A stretch of 24,138 nt of DNA, taken from the NCBI GenBank assembly GCA_043813445.1, contig JBDRLD010000023.1:1-24138 (forward strand). The letters are read 5' to 3'. This stretch comes from JBDRLD01 sp043813445. GTDB taxonomy: Bacteria > Patescibacteriota > Patescibacteriia > JACPHY01. The position numbers and the translations under genes were made by a program. Of this stretch, positions 12,706 to 21,159 are shown piece after piece; the first letter of the stretch is position 1; the number at the start of each line of letters is the position of its first letter. A model generated the notes under the pieces. It saw nothing but the letters and a program-made list of their open reading frames with translations. It had not been told where the DNA came from and ran no database searches.

Positions 12706-14661
12706 CTACTTGAGGTTCACTCGGAAGATACGATCAGTTTGGAGGTCGGTTTTATATGTATAGCGGCTATTCCCCCACTCTGCCGGCACTTCCGCCGGTA
12801 CTGCCGCTTCCACAGGTGTACCAAACTCGTGATCGACCGTCAATGTCGTTGCCAGAGAGCCAAGCTGCTTCTGGACGGCCAGTCCATACGATCCCCGCCG
12901 GATGCGTTCCGCGACCTCAGGTGCGAGCTGCACATCAAAACTCAGCGTCCGCTCTTGTCCGGGCTCGATACTAATGAACGCACCGAATGCGGTTCGATCG
13001 AGATCATCGTACACATCGACCCTCCCTGGGATTGAGGATCGATCGGACTCCATTGCACCACGCGTCGCAATAAGTTGCGTTCCGGCCGGAAGATACACGC
13101 GTGTGTAAGTCCGATACCTCGTCGTCTTCCATGTGAATGTTCCGACGTTCCGATAGTGAAGATCAACAGTTGCGCGATAGCCACCCAGCGCATCCGGAAT
13201 AATCGCGTACCGAACGCTTCGCTGTACAACCGGATCAGTTTTCAGCGCACCCATGTTCGCATCGACAACCATAAGGAAGTCGTCCCCGGGCGCTACCGCT
13301 TGCACTCGTCCCGCCACCCCAAACCGTTCGAGATGTTTCTGCATTGCCGTTTCAGTGCTATATGCCATAAGCTGTCGCTCAAGCATTGCATCGCGCAGGA
13401 CACGAAGCACAAGTGGCCATTTTGCCACAGGCAGATTTCGCAACCGATCGATCACAACCTCACTCAACGACGCGATGATTGCTTTCCGCTGCGGCCGCGG
13501 AATACCTTTCGTGTCATAGGCAAGCTCAACCTGGTACTCAAGCTCGTCGGCAATATTCTCCGATGTAAATTGAACACCTTCGACAGTGACCGATCCAACG
13601 AGTTCGAGGAGTTGCTCAGCAAGTGTTGGAGTGAAACCAATCACGATGGACGGATCGCCAGGGCCACCCTCTCGTTGATAGAAGTCAAGCACCATGGATG
13701 ACGACACGGCAAAGTCCGGAGACCAATTTGCATCGCGGAGGTACCAATAATTAACGATGCCGTGATCACGAAACGGTTGTGGAGGCGTGATCTGCTGCGT
13801 TCCAATTACGAGCTTGTCAAGATTATACACATCATCAGTCATGAACTTCGTCAACGCTCCATGCTCGATGGTCGCAAGCCCATAGGTGCCGAGGAATCCT
13901 CCCCCAGGTCTAATCTCGGTGTTATTCAAAAAGAGTAGGAGTATGTCGGTTGGATGATCAGTCATGGCAGCACGAAGAACACTATCAATCGCTGAAGTCC
14001 CTTCGCGCACGAGCGTGCTCACTCGAATAAACTCATCCGGCATCTGCTCTGGGTCAAGCAATGAACATGCCTCGACGAACGGCGCGATAAAAAATGGGCA
14101 TCGCGCACCCTCCAACAGCGCTGCTCCCTCTTCAAACGATTGGCCCGCGTCTCGCACACTGGCGATCCCCTCTCCGAGAGCCGCATACACAGTGGCACGC
14201 TCGTCATCCGAGAGTGCATCGAGCGGTTTGGCGGGGATATATTCGAGAAGTGAGCGATACTTCGCGGCAACGCTTGCGAGTTCGTACATTCCGCCGGTCC
14301 ACTGGGCCGCACCACGAAGCGCACGTACACCGTTCGACGTCATTCCGGAAACTCCCGGAACAAGCCGTAGCAGAACCTCTGCTTCGAGCTGCTCGGATGC
14401 CCACGAAAGCTCCCGCTGCGCAACCTCAAGCTCGTTTGCGATCTCGTGTGTCCGCTCAATCCCCGATTCGTCCCACAAAGAAACCGCGGTCGCAATGTGC
14501 TCCTGCGCGCTCTTTGCATTTCGAACAACCAGTGCGACCGCTGGTGCGCTACGCAAAAGAATTACTATTACGCCACAGACAAGTACGCACAAAATGATAA
14601 GAATCATCCGCTTCTTTGGACGCTTCATTGATAAGGTTTTCTCTTGCATGTTCTGTTCCAT
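12706..14661 (-). CDS. DUF4012 membrane-anchored envelope protein
   Basis: This 651-residue protein has a basic N-terminus (MKRPKKR), one membrane helix at about residues 19-37 (MILIILCVLVCGVIVILL), a helical stalk to about 230, and then the DUF4012 core: FLNNTEIRPGGGFLGTYG (244-261), DDVYNLDKL (276-284) and WYLRDANWSPDF (306-317). The C-terminal 200 residues look beta-rich. DUF4012 is common in CPR and Actinobacteria and occurs next to polysaccharide genes; its biochemical role is not established. Position between a GT2 enzyme and mreB supports envelope glycan work. The start is uncertain: Met1, Met5 and Met12 are all possible and none has a strong ribosome-binding site. Confidence 0.9.
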   Translation of the reverse strand: MEQNMQEKTLSMKRPKKRMILIILCVLVCGVIVILLRSAPAVALVVRNAKSAQEHIATAVSLWDESGIERTHEIANELEVAQRELSWASEQLEAEVLLRLVPGVSGMTSNGVRALRGAAQWTGGMYELASVAAKYRSLLEYIPAKPLDALSDDERATVYAALGEGIASVRDAGQSFEEGAALLEGARCPFFIAPFVEACSLLDPEQMPDEFIRVSTLVREGTSAIDSVLRAAMTDHPTDILLLFLNNTEIRPGGGFLGTYGLATIEHGALTKFMTDDVYNLDKLVIGTQQITPPQPFRDHGIVNYWYLRDANWSPDFAVSSSMVLDFYQREGGPGDPSIVIGFTPTLAEQLLELVGSVTVEGVQFTSENIADELEYQVELAYDTKGIPRPQRKAIIASLSEVVIDRLRNLPVAKWPLVLRVLRDAMLERQLMAYSTETAMQKHLERFGVAGRVQAVAPGDDFLMVVDANMGALKTDPVVQRSVRYAIIPDALGGYRATVDLHYRNVGTFTWKTTRYRTYTRVYLPAGTQLIATRGAMESDRSSIPGRVDVYDDLDRTAFGAFISIEPGQERTLSFDVQLAPEVAERIRRGSYGLAVQKQLGSLATTLTVDHEFGTPVEAAVPAEVPAEWGNSRYTYKTDLQTDRIFRVNLK

Positions 14662-14710
14662 GACATTTCACTCGTAATCACCACGAGTGGTCGTAATGCG
14701 CGACTAAAAA

Positions 14711-16231
14711 TTAACTCTTTTTCTTCGCTACGTAAAAACCAAGATACCTGCCAAACATAAGTCTGGTCTGCGCCTCGACAGCCGGTAGCGCACCGAAAAA
14801 CACAAGTGTTACCGGAAGGAGTATCCACTGAAGCACCTGCACAATCATCGACGCGGGGTGATAGTGTTGTGGCCGTTTTGGAATGAGTGTAAGTGCAAAA
14901 CCCGCCGAAGCGAAGATGCCCAGCATGGCCACTCCAAGCAGCCACTCCAGGACGAACGGGGCAGATTGCGCGAGCACGGTTCCATCCAAATGCTTCCAGC
15001 GCATCACCGCAAGCGGTAAACGACTGAACACAAATAGCATCATCGGCGCGGTCGCCATTGAAAACATACCCTCACCAAGGTTCCAAAGATATTTTAATTT
15101 CTTCCAGAGCGGAATATTCCGTCCATTTCCGGAAAAAAAATGCCAGAGCATGTACGGAAAATGTTCTACACCCCACATCCATCGTCGCTGCTGTTTGTAT
15201 AGATTCACGATACTCCTCAACAGAGTTTCCGCTTTCGCGGTATACATGGATACTGGAATAAAAAGCGGGGTCACCGTATATTCGCCGCTATATCGTATAA
15301 AGCATTGTAGAAAAATTCTCGAGTCCTCGGTAACGATATCTTTCTCCCAAAATCCGACATCAATGAGTGCCGGTAGTGGCATGGAGTGTGATGAGAAGGT
15401 AAAAAGTCGATCCGGGCGCATGAGCTCCGTGAGGAGCCAGAATGTTGTTCCAAACGCAGAAACACGCATGAACGACGGTGACTCCCACATGTTGTTGTTG
15501 TAGAGTGCAACCGGCTGATAGCTGGTGTGGAGACGATCCGGATGTTCTAGGAATGTCTTTGTAAGACAACCAAAGTACTGAGTGTGCACGACCGTATCCG
15601 AATCGAACGCAGAAACAAGCACATCTTCGTACGAGATTCCGAGTTCATCTATCCTCCGTACCGCCGCCCTACCCGCATGGTGCAAGTTTGATCCCTTACC
15701 TGGGATCTCGTCAGGAAGATTCTGTGGGTGTATGTTAATGAGTATCTCAAAAACTTCACCAAACTCTTCGACGATCTGCCGCGCCCGTTCACGGAATCCA
15801 TCAGCATACAACTCTTCTCCGGTTAGCACGATGAGCATCCGGTCATGTCGATATGCGCAACGACGAAGTCCGTTTAACGTGCTCCGAAGCACCTCGATGG
15901 ATTCGTGCGTAGTCGGAAGAAAAACAACGTGAAAAATCCGCTCCCATGACACCGCATGCTCCTGCTTGAGCTCAGCGAACCAATCGCGCATCACATCATG
16001 ACGAAAGCGACCCCACGAAGCAATCAGATAGACAATGAAGTAAATAACGCGGAGTAGCCAGTAGAAGCTGAAGCAAAGTATGAATACGAGCACCCAGCTC
16101 GGACGCACAAACGACAAAAAGACGCACAGGCCAAGTACGACCCATAGTGCGCCTCCGGGCATCATCTCCAACAACCTATAACAGGGCGTCCCTCGGGGCA
16201 CCCCTTTAAGCCGATTTTCCTGTTGTTCCAT
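14711..16231 (-). CDS. Membrane GT2-family glycosyltransferase
   Basis: This 506-residue processive-type glycosyltransferase has two N-terminal membrane helices (about 28-70), a cytoplasmic GT-A domain and three or four C-terminal helices (from about 390). Catalytic landmarks are GKGSNLHHAGR (178-188), the DxD motif DSD (210-212), TED (301-303, likely catalytic base) and QQRRW (347-351, the Q/R-x-x-RW acceptor motif). It likely builds and perhaps exports a beta-linked surface polysaccharide or lipid-linked glycan. No PilZ domain is seen. It is first in the envelope cluster, followed after 49 bp by the DUF4012 gene. The start at 16231 has only weak upstream purines. Confidence 0.88.
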   Translation of the reverse strand: MEQQENRLKGVPRGTPCYRLLEMMPGGALWVVLGLCVFLSFVRPSWVLVFILCFSFYWLLRVIYFIVYLIASWGRFRHDVMRDWFAELKQEHAVSWERIFHVVFLPTTHESIEVLRSTLNGLRRCAYRHDRMLIVLTGEELYADGFRERARQIVEEFGEVFEILINIHPQNLPDEIPGKGSNLHHAGRAAVRRIDELGISYEDVLVSAFDSDTVVHTQYFGCLTKTFLEHPDRLHTSYQPVALYNNNMWESPSFMRVSAFGTTFWLLTELMRPDRLFTFSSHSMPLPALIDVGFWEKDIVTEDSRIFLQCFIRYSGEYTVTPLFIPVSMYTAKAETLLRSIVNLYKQQRRWMWGVEHFPYMLWHFFSGNGRNIPLWKKLKYLWNLGEGMFSMATAPMMLFVFSRLPLAVMRWKHLDGTVLAQSAPFVLEWLLGVAMLGIFASAGFALTLIPKRPQHYHPASMIVQVLQWILLPVTLVFFGALPAVEAQTRLMFGRYLGFYVAKKKS

Positions 16232-16248
16232 CTGCTTCTATCCTATCG

Positions 16249-16254
16249 ATTATA
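16249..16254 (-). promoter_or_regulatory. -10 box of the envelope cluster promoter
   Basis: A perfect TATAAT on the minus strand lies 17 bp before the GT2 start codon, so the leader would be only about 10 nt. The -35 region is poor (TTTGGA at 15 bp spacing) and abuts the preceding terminator. Confidence 0.5.
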
Positions 16255-16280
16255 CCCACTTTCAGCCAGTCCAAACGCTA

Positions 16281-16306
16281 GCAGCCCCCGGAACTCCGGG
16301 GGCTGC
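16281..16306 (-). terminator. Terminator of the wHTH-tsaB-MscS-like operon
   Basis: GCAGCCCCCGG (16281-16291) and CCGGGGGCTGC (16296-16306) form a perfect 11-bp stem with a 4-base loop. The T-tail on the minus strand is weak (TAGCGTTTGG), but position between two units fits. Confidence 0.72.
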
Positions 16307-16334
16307 CTTCGAATCCACTTTCCGTATCGAGCAA

Positions 16335-17027
16335 TTACTTGCCCGAAATGTCCTTGCGGAGCCGATCGAGGAACTTCGACGCATGGTCCTTTCCGCCAAG
16401 CCCGAATGCGAGCCCTGCACCAATAGCAACCATTGCAACGAATCCCTGCACGATCGTATTCAGCAACGTACGCCCAATATCGAGTTGGTCGAGCGCTACG
16501 ATCACGCTGAAGATCATGATCGCCCACTTCGCGATCCCTGCTACGAAGTGCGGGCTGAGAAGTCCTGTCGACTTGACCGCATTGCCAACCACCTTGTAGA
16601 TGAATTCCGCTGCGACGAGACCTGCAACGAGAATTACTACTGCGACGAATACCTGCGGGATGTACAGCGCGACGTCCTTGAGGAAGGCAGTTACCTGCAC
16701 CCAATTTAGAATGTCTGCTGCCGCAATGAGGAAGGCGATGATGAGGAACCACTTTACGAGCCAGCCAATGAGACGCGCCAACGAGAACGAGACATCCGCC
16801 CGGTCAAATACACGATGGATATTCAGCTTCTCGATCAGCGCATCAATCTGTGTGAACTCTACAATACGCCGGGCGACATTACCAAGCGCAGAAGCGATCA
16901 CCCAGCCGACAACAAATACTATCAACGCTCCGAGTAACTTCGGAATGAATACTGCGAAGCTCACCCAGAGCTCTTGGAGCGAGGCGATTAGCACGTCGCC
17001 CCACTCAGCAACACTAGTTTGAGGCAT
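16335..17027 (-). CDS. MscS-like conserved TM-helix membrane protein
   Basis: This 230-residue protein has about five hydrophobic segments, among them FAVFIPKLLGALIVFVVGWVIASALGNVARRI (24-55) and a second copy FLKDVALYIPQVFVAVVILVAGLVAAEFIYKVV (115-147). These are the tandem conserved TM-helix units (PF05552-type) of MscS-related proteins. The pore-helix-like GAGLAFGLGGKDHAS lies near the C-terminus (206-220). The soluble MscS beta domain that should follow is absent, so this is a short family member and channel activity is not assured. It probably sits in the cytoplasmic membrane. It follows tsaB by 90 bp and has no Shine-Dalgarno. Confidence 0.8.
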   Translation of the reverse strand: MPQTSVAEWGDVLIASLQELWVSFAVFIPKLLGALIVFVVGWVIASALGNVARRIVEFTQIDALIEKLNIHRVFDRADVSFSLARLIGWLVKWFLIIAFLIAAADILNWVQVTAFLKDVALYIPQVFVAVVILVAGLVAAEFIYKVVGNAVKSTGLLSPHFVAGIAKWAIMIFSVIVALDQLDIGRTLLNTIVQGFVAMVAIGAGLAFGLGGKDHASKFLDRLRKDISGK

Positions 17028-17091
17028 GTGGGTATCAATAATAAGAAAAAAGTGAGTTGAGAGGGACGACCTTTATAACATTTCAATAAAT

Positions 17092-17100
17092 AGTATACCA
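17092..17100 (-). promoter_or_regulatory. Extended -10 promoter of the MscS-like gene
   Basis: TGGTATACT on the minus strand has the TGn extension and a near-consensus -10 box (17092-17097); no -35 match. It allows transcription of the MscS-like gene independent of tsaB. Confidence 0.45.
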
Positions 17101-17117
17101 CGGCGCAACAGGTATCC

Positions 17118-17486
17118 TCATCGCTTGTTATCCACATTCCGTTTTAACTCGGTGATCTTCGGTTCGGTGTCGTATTCCGGCTTCGCAACCCGCACGCGGA
17201 CTCCGTTACAATGGAGGGGAACGCGGAGGGACCATGCGAGTGCATTTGCCGTAACCACTCCGAGACGAATGTCGCTGTAGCTCCCAGGACCGCCAACCAC
17301 ACCGACCTCGCGGATCTTCTCGATCGGTTGCCCGCGCCTATCCAGTAGCTGCCGCAGTGCCCAAAGGAGCGCCCCGGGACGTCGAAGGCGGCCGAGCGCA
17401 AACTTCCGCGCAGCCCATTCGGTCGTTCGCGGATCGCGGAGCGCAACCTTGCCGCGCTCGCCAGACGTATCAATGTGTACGTTCAT
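17118..17486 (-). CDS. tsaB: Short TsaB-like protein (t6A tRNA modification)
   Basis: TsaB partners TsaD in making threonylcarbamoyl-adenosine at position 37 of ANN-decoding tRNAs. The 122-residue product has the ASKHA start NVHIDTSGERGKVAL (2-16) and the strongly diagnostic VVGGPGSYSDIRLGVVTANALAWSLRVPL near residues 62-90. Typical TsaB proteins have about 200-230 residues; this one ends soon after the first lobe, so the second ASKHA half is missing. Short forms are plausible in CPR, but no frameshift remnant is visible downstream. The ATG at 17486 lies inside the preceding gene (17-bp overlap), indicating coupled translation. Confidence 0.72.
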   Translation of the reverse strand: MNVHIDTSGERGKVALRDPRTTEWAARKFALGRLRRPGALLWALRQLLDRRGQPIEKIREVGVVGGPGSYSDIRLGVVTANALAWSLRVPLHCNGVRVRVAKPEYDTEPKITELKRNVDNKR

Positions 17487-18099
17487 GTTCCTGCTGCTCG
17501 CGTTGTGCTGCGGGAGTAAGATCATCCATGACTACGATCTTCTTCCCCTCGAGAATGTTATAAAGAAAACGATCGCCGATACCCTTGCGGTAAGTAAACT
17601 CCTGCTCTGTCATTACTGCGTAATTCACCGGATTTCCAAGCTCTCGCTCAAATTGTTTCATGAGCTGCGAAAGACGCGACCGATTGACCGTCCCCACAAT
17701 GAGGGCATCAATCGGTGAATCTTTCTCACCGAGAAACATTCCGAGGAGCACAAAGTAGCGGAATTTTCCAATCTGCTTGACGCGACGCTTAAACTCCTGC
17801 TCAAGAAGGAACTGCGACTTCAAAATGAGCGTTCGCAACTCATCAACCAAGAAAAACTCACCGTCGAGTTGATAGTACTTTCGTAGACGCGCTTTCAAAT
17901 CTCCGACTTCTCCGGCTGGTGTCTCTCCACTTTTGATAATACCGAGATGCTCTAAATTCTCGAGCTCACGGCGGACCGCATGAATTTGCGAGTCCACCTT
18001 ACGAGAAATTTCTCGAACAAAGAACGACGATCCCTGGTTGCCAAGGAAAAGACGGAGGAGCTTCACGCGAGTCTTGGAACCGAAGAGATGCTCGAGCAT
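17470..18099 (-). CDS. Winged-HTH regulator with nucleotidyltransferase-like C-terminal domain
   Basis: The 209-residue product begins MLEHLFGSKTRVKLLRLFLG, with a winged helix-turn-helix to about residue 80 (FVREISRKVDSQIHAVRRELENLEHLGIIKSG). It continues with a domain resembling the MNT/Pol-beta-type nucleotidyltransferase fold: FRYFVLLGMFLGEKDSPIDALIVGTVNRSRLSQLMKQFERELGNPVNYAVMTEQEF. The catalytic GS and acidic pair are not convincing, so this is probably a binding or sensor domain, not an enzyme. The upstream inverted repeat at 18109-18127 is a natural operator. The ATG at 18099 has no Shine-Dalgarno. It overlaps tsaB by 17 bp at its end. Confidence 0.72.
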   Translation of the reverse strand: MLEHLFGSKTRVKLLRLFLGNQGSSFFVREISRKVDSQIHAVRRELENLEHLGIIKSGETPAGEVGDLKARLRKYYQLDGEFFLVDELRTLILKSQFLLEQEFKRRVKQIGKFRYFVLLGMFLGEKDSPIDALIVGTVNRSRLSQLMKQFERELGNPVNYAVMTEQEFTYRKGIGDRFLYNILEGKKIVVMDDLTPAAQREQQEHERTH

Positions 18100-18108
18100 A
18101 TAGGGGGT

Positions 18109-18127
18109 GTGAACAAAAACTGTTCAC
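18109..18127. promoter_or_regulatory. Operator-like perfect inverted repeat
   Basis: GTGAACA aaaac TGTTCAC, two 7-bp arms. It sits 10 bp upstream of the wHTH start and just before a plus-strand TATACT (18136-18141), so one bound protein could control both divergent genes. Confidence 0.55.
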
Positions 18128-18234
18128 TACCACGATATACTGTACTCAAGCGATACGCAACTGAGACTGTTGAGCAATGCGACTACATTTCGACAGTCTC
18201 ATTCAAACGAACGCTGGTTTTTACGTGCTCTCGC

Positions 18235-20484
18235 ATGTCATACGTTGTCCCAATCAATACTTCGAACGATCACGACGCGAATGTTTTTTCGACAGAGATT
18301 CGCATACTCGGAGCTAGGCGGGCACAGTTTTTTGGTATTCTCGTTTCACCTCCCTCTGATCCTACGGGCGGCAAGCGTCGAATGGATCCGTCGGTGTTCC
18401 GCACAAATGTCGCAATCACAATCCAAAACATCGCCCTCCTTGATGCACTTCCGAATAAGCCGGAAGAATGGCTTGCAACGTGCATACGACGCATTCAGGA
18501 CGCGCTCAAGGACACCGTGAAACGCTCCGCGCCACTCAGTGCGTGTCTTGGACTCACCTTCGACATCGATGGGCGTCGTGCGATCAGTATTACTTCGTCG
18601 GGAGGAGTGCGCGCACGTCTCATCGCCAGAACAATACGTGGAGCCCCGGCGACACAGTCGATCATTGATCCACAGGAGATCACAGTACCATTGCGCTTCT
18701 CTCATGTTCTGGACGGCGTCCTTAGCACTCACGATGCACTCATCCTCGGTCCATCGGCACTTCATGATGCTCTGAACGATGAATTCCTACGAACGGCATT
18801 TTCAAAACGCACTCTTGGAGATGCCGTCGGTGAGCTCGAACGTATTATTAATGAGGAGCACATTACCACCGCAGGGATCGTTGTTTGCGGCTCCTCTGCA
18901 CAAATTGCGCAGCGCTCACACGCGTCCATGGAGTCTTTCATCCATACCGCAGACACGACCGAACGATTCCTCACTCCAAAACTCGGGCCGGTCCTGAAAC
19001 GCTACATCGTACAACTTCGCGGTACCGCTCGACTTGTACTACCGAAACACCGTCGCGGGCGATCCAAGCGTACCCGTCATTCATCAACGCAAACAGTGCT
19101 CGCGAAAACCGTTCAACTCCTGGTCCATACGCTTGTTGTCATCGGGAAGAGCATGTATGCGCTGAGCATGGATGGGCTGCGGTTATCTGTTATCGGTTGC
19201 CGGCGGGGATATCTTCTGACCGCTCGATTAGCTCGATACCTCGCGCGACGTCGCGCGCAGCGTGCCGAACAGCCGAAACAACCGTCACTGCATGCGCGTA
19301 TACAGCCGAAGGTGCTCATCAAGACCTCGCGCGAGTGGCTCCAGAAGCTTCCGAAGCGCTTCCGCACACTCCCGGAACTTAGTAGGAAGCTTCTGGTTAC
19401 CGCTACCATTTTTGCGCTTCTTTTCATAATCTCAACCGTCGCGCTTTGGAGGAAGCAGGTGACTGAAGCGAATATCGCGCAGTACAACACGGTCATAAGC
19501 GCCATCGAGGAGCTTCGGTCTGTCGCGGAAGCACGCCTCCTGTTTGGAGATCGTCGCGAGGCACTCGAATCCTTCCGACAGACGATTGATTTAATCGCAC
19601 AGCTACCGAGAACATCTCGAGCACGACGAGAACGCGCGGAACTTCTTGAACAAGAGCTCCGTGCTTCCCTCGATCGTGCGCGCCTCCTCACACGAATTAC
19701 TCAGCCACTTGAAGTCCTCAACACCTCAGCACTTCCATACGATACCTTTGCGGCCGTAGGGGTCGTCGGCAATCAACTCGTCGCTGTAAGTAGCGACATC
19801 ACCACGCTAACAGTGTTGTCCGCTGGAAGCGGCAAGACGGCAAACTACAATGTTGTTCCGGTTCCTCCACTCTCCGCTCCACTCTTCCTTTCAGTTGTGG
19901 ATCTTCACACTATTCTTCTCGTGGACCACCAGGCACGTGGCGCGTTCATCGACATCACGTCCGGAGCAATGACCACCGCGGTTATTGGGGAACCATCGAG
20001 CGAAATCCGTGCTGCGGACGTTTTCAGCTCGCGCCTCTATCTCCTTCTCGCCAATGGCAGTATCACAAGACATAATCGCATTGCGGGCGGGTATGGAGAC
20101 GGATCGCTTTGGCTTAATGCTTCCGAGCACACCGCGTCCGCAGAGACAATGCGAATTGCCGGACCGATCTACCTCGGCTACACAGCTAGCATACTTGAGG
20201 AGTACTTTGCCGGTCGTCGACAATCTGACAATTTGATCAGCATCGTTGACCCCCCATTAGTCGAATCACCAAAAATCGCCCCACTTCCGGAAGGTGGCCG
20301 CGTTGTAGTTGGTAGCCCAACGGACGGACGGATAGCTGTTGTACATGCCGATGGTCGTCTCATTGGACAAATTCAGTCCGACGCGTTTACGGGATTCCGA
20401 AGCATCGCTTCGGACAGCTCGGAACAATCACTGTATATCGCTACTGATACTTCGGTGTTTCTTGTAGCACTTCCAGGGTCCTAA
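18235..20484 (+). CDS. Large single-pass membrane protein with possible PP2C-like and beta-propeller domains
   Basis: I call 749 residues from the ATG at 18235. The open frame extends back to 17980, but that part covers the divergent wHTH gene and its operator. No Shine-Dalgarno is visible. The N-terminal 270 residues alternate strands and helices (LSACLGLTFDIDGRRAISITSSGGVRARL; HVLDGVLSTHDALILGP; LGDAVGELERIINEE) in a way that recalls a degenerate PP2C-type phosphatase domain, without the full set of metal-binding Asp. A basic Arg-rich region follows, then one membrane helix at about 385-403 (LLVTATIFALLFIISTVAL), a coiled coil (about 420-480) and a beta-rich C-terminal 250 residues that could be a propeller. 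It is probably an envelope sensor or structural protein. Function not established. Confidence 0.72.
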   Translation: MSYVVPINTSNDHDANVFSTEIRILGARRAQFFGILVSPPSDPTGGKRRMDPSVFRTNVAITIQNIALLDALPNKPEEWLATCIRRIQDALKDTVKRSAPLSACLGLTFDIDGRRAISITSSGGVRARLIARTIRGAPATQSIIDPQEITVPLRFSHVLDGVLSTHDALILGPSALHDALNDEFLRTAFSKRTLGDAVGELERIINEEHITTAGIVVCGSSAQIAQRSHASMESFIHTADTTERFLTPKLGPVLKRYIVQLRGTARLVLPKHRRGRSKRTRHSSTQTVLAKTVQLLVHTLVVIGKSMYALSMDGLRLSVIGCRRGYLLTARLARYLARRRAQRAEQPKQPSLHARIQPKVLIKTSREWLQKLPKRFRTLPELSRKLLVTATIFALLFIISTVALWRKQVTEANIAQYNTVISAIEELRSVAEARLLFGDRREALESFRQTIDLIAQLPRTSRARRERAELLEQELRASLDRARLLTRITQPLEVLNTSALPYDTFAAVGVVGNQLVAVSSDITTLTVLSAGSGKTANYNVVPVPPLSAPLFLSVVDLHTILLVDHQARGAFIDITSGAMTTAVIGEPSSEIRAADVFSSRLYLLLANGSITRHNRIAGGYGDGSLWLNASEHTASAETMRIAGPIYLGYTASILEEYFAGRRQSDNLISIVDPPLVESPKIAPLPEGGRVVVGSPTDGRIAVVHADGRLIGQIQSDAFTGFRSIASDSSEQSLYIATDTSVFLVALPGS

Positions 20485-20525
20485 TCGCGAAAATGCGTAT
20501 TATTTGGCTCAACCATGCGAGGGGC

Positions 20526-20554
20526 TTGACAGTTCCTCATAAAACATATACTGT
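20526..20554 (+). promoter_or_regulatory. Promoter of the 147-residue gene
   Basis: TTGACA (20526-20531), 17-bp spacer, TACTGT (20549-20554). Transcription should start near 20561, leaving a leader of about 66 nt. Confidence 0.85.
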
Positions 20555-20626
20555 CTGCTCGTTGGCCTGATTTGCAGTAGCCAAGATTAGAGAGTCGAAA
20601 TCTCGCACGTCGAGGAGGACTAGCCC

Positions 20627-21070
20627 GTGGGCACGATTCTCAAGTTGATCATTTCGCTGACCACCTTCCCTTTTCGCCATCCAGTCAAGCTGGTGGTGCT
20701 CAAGGTGAATGCGTGGCTCTTCAGACGCCGAGCTTGGAAGCTCTTCCAATCGGTGCTCGACGGACTCGAGCAAGTAGGCCTCCCGCATGAGACGCGACTC
20801 CAGTTCGAGGAGCGTGCCAAGCCGATCATGAGGTTGCTGTCGCCGAAGTTCTACGCCGAACGCTTCACTATCGTGCAGTCCGTGTTCGAAACGGTCGGCA
20901 AGGACAGGAGGCTGCTCAGCGCAAGCGACCCGAACGACACCCACCCCGAGCTCGACGAACTCGAACTCGAAGGTGCGCTACGCGGTGCAGTGGCCGCCGA
21001 ACAACGAAGGCTCGCTGGAAGACAGGGCGCTCGCCTCGCAGCCGCCGGCAAGCGTCTTCTGCAGGGATAG
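20627..21070 (+). CDS. Hypothetical protein, 147 residues
   Basis: I do not recognise this protein. The start is GTG at 20627, with GGAGG 8 bases upstream. The N-terminus (GTILKLIISLTTFPFRHPVKLVVLKVNAW) is amphipathic to hydrophobic and could associate with the membrane. The rest is helical and charged, with an acidic patch HPELDELELEGAL near 106-118 and an Arg/Ala-rich end (QRRLAGRQGARLAAAGKRLLQG). Codon choice is markedly G/C-rich (CTC, GAG, AAG) compared with the preceding gene. The unit is complete, with a strong promoter and a terminator, so expression is likely. It lies between the large membrane protein gene and the repeat field before rplL. Confidence 0.68.
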   Translation: MGTILKLIISLTTFPFRHPVKLVVLKVNAWLFRRRAWKLFQSVLDGLEQVGLPHETRLQFEERAKPIMRLLSPKFYAERFTIVQSVFETVGKDRRLLSASDPNDTHPELDELELEGALRGAVAAEQRRLAGRQGARLAAAGKRLLQG

Positions 21071-21091
21071 TGACGAACCATTCTCGTCACT
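21069..21091 (+). other. Hairpin at the stop codon of the 147-residue gene
   Basis: AGTGACGA (21069-21076) and TCGTCACT (21084-21091) form a perfect 8-bp stem that includes the last two bases of the TAG stop. Confidence 0.55.
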
Positions 21092-21100
21092 GCCAACACG

Positions 21101-21141
21101 ATCCCCTATCCTCTTAAAGGATGGGGGGTTTCACTTTTACG
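21101..21141 (+). terminator. Terminator of the 147-residue gene
   Basis: ATCCCCTATCC (21101-21111) pairs with GGATGGGGGGT (21119-21129) over 11 positions with two G-U pairs, loop TCTTAAA, then TTCACTTTTAC. Confidence 0.8.
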
Positions 21142-21159
21142 AAGTTGAATGACCTCGGG

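Noticed and set aside
17980..18234. N-terminal 85 codons of the long plus-strand frame
   Set aside because: This part overlaps the wHTH coding region, operator and promoter. The ATG at 18235 is a better start, although it also lacks a Shine-Dalgarno.
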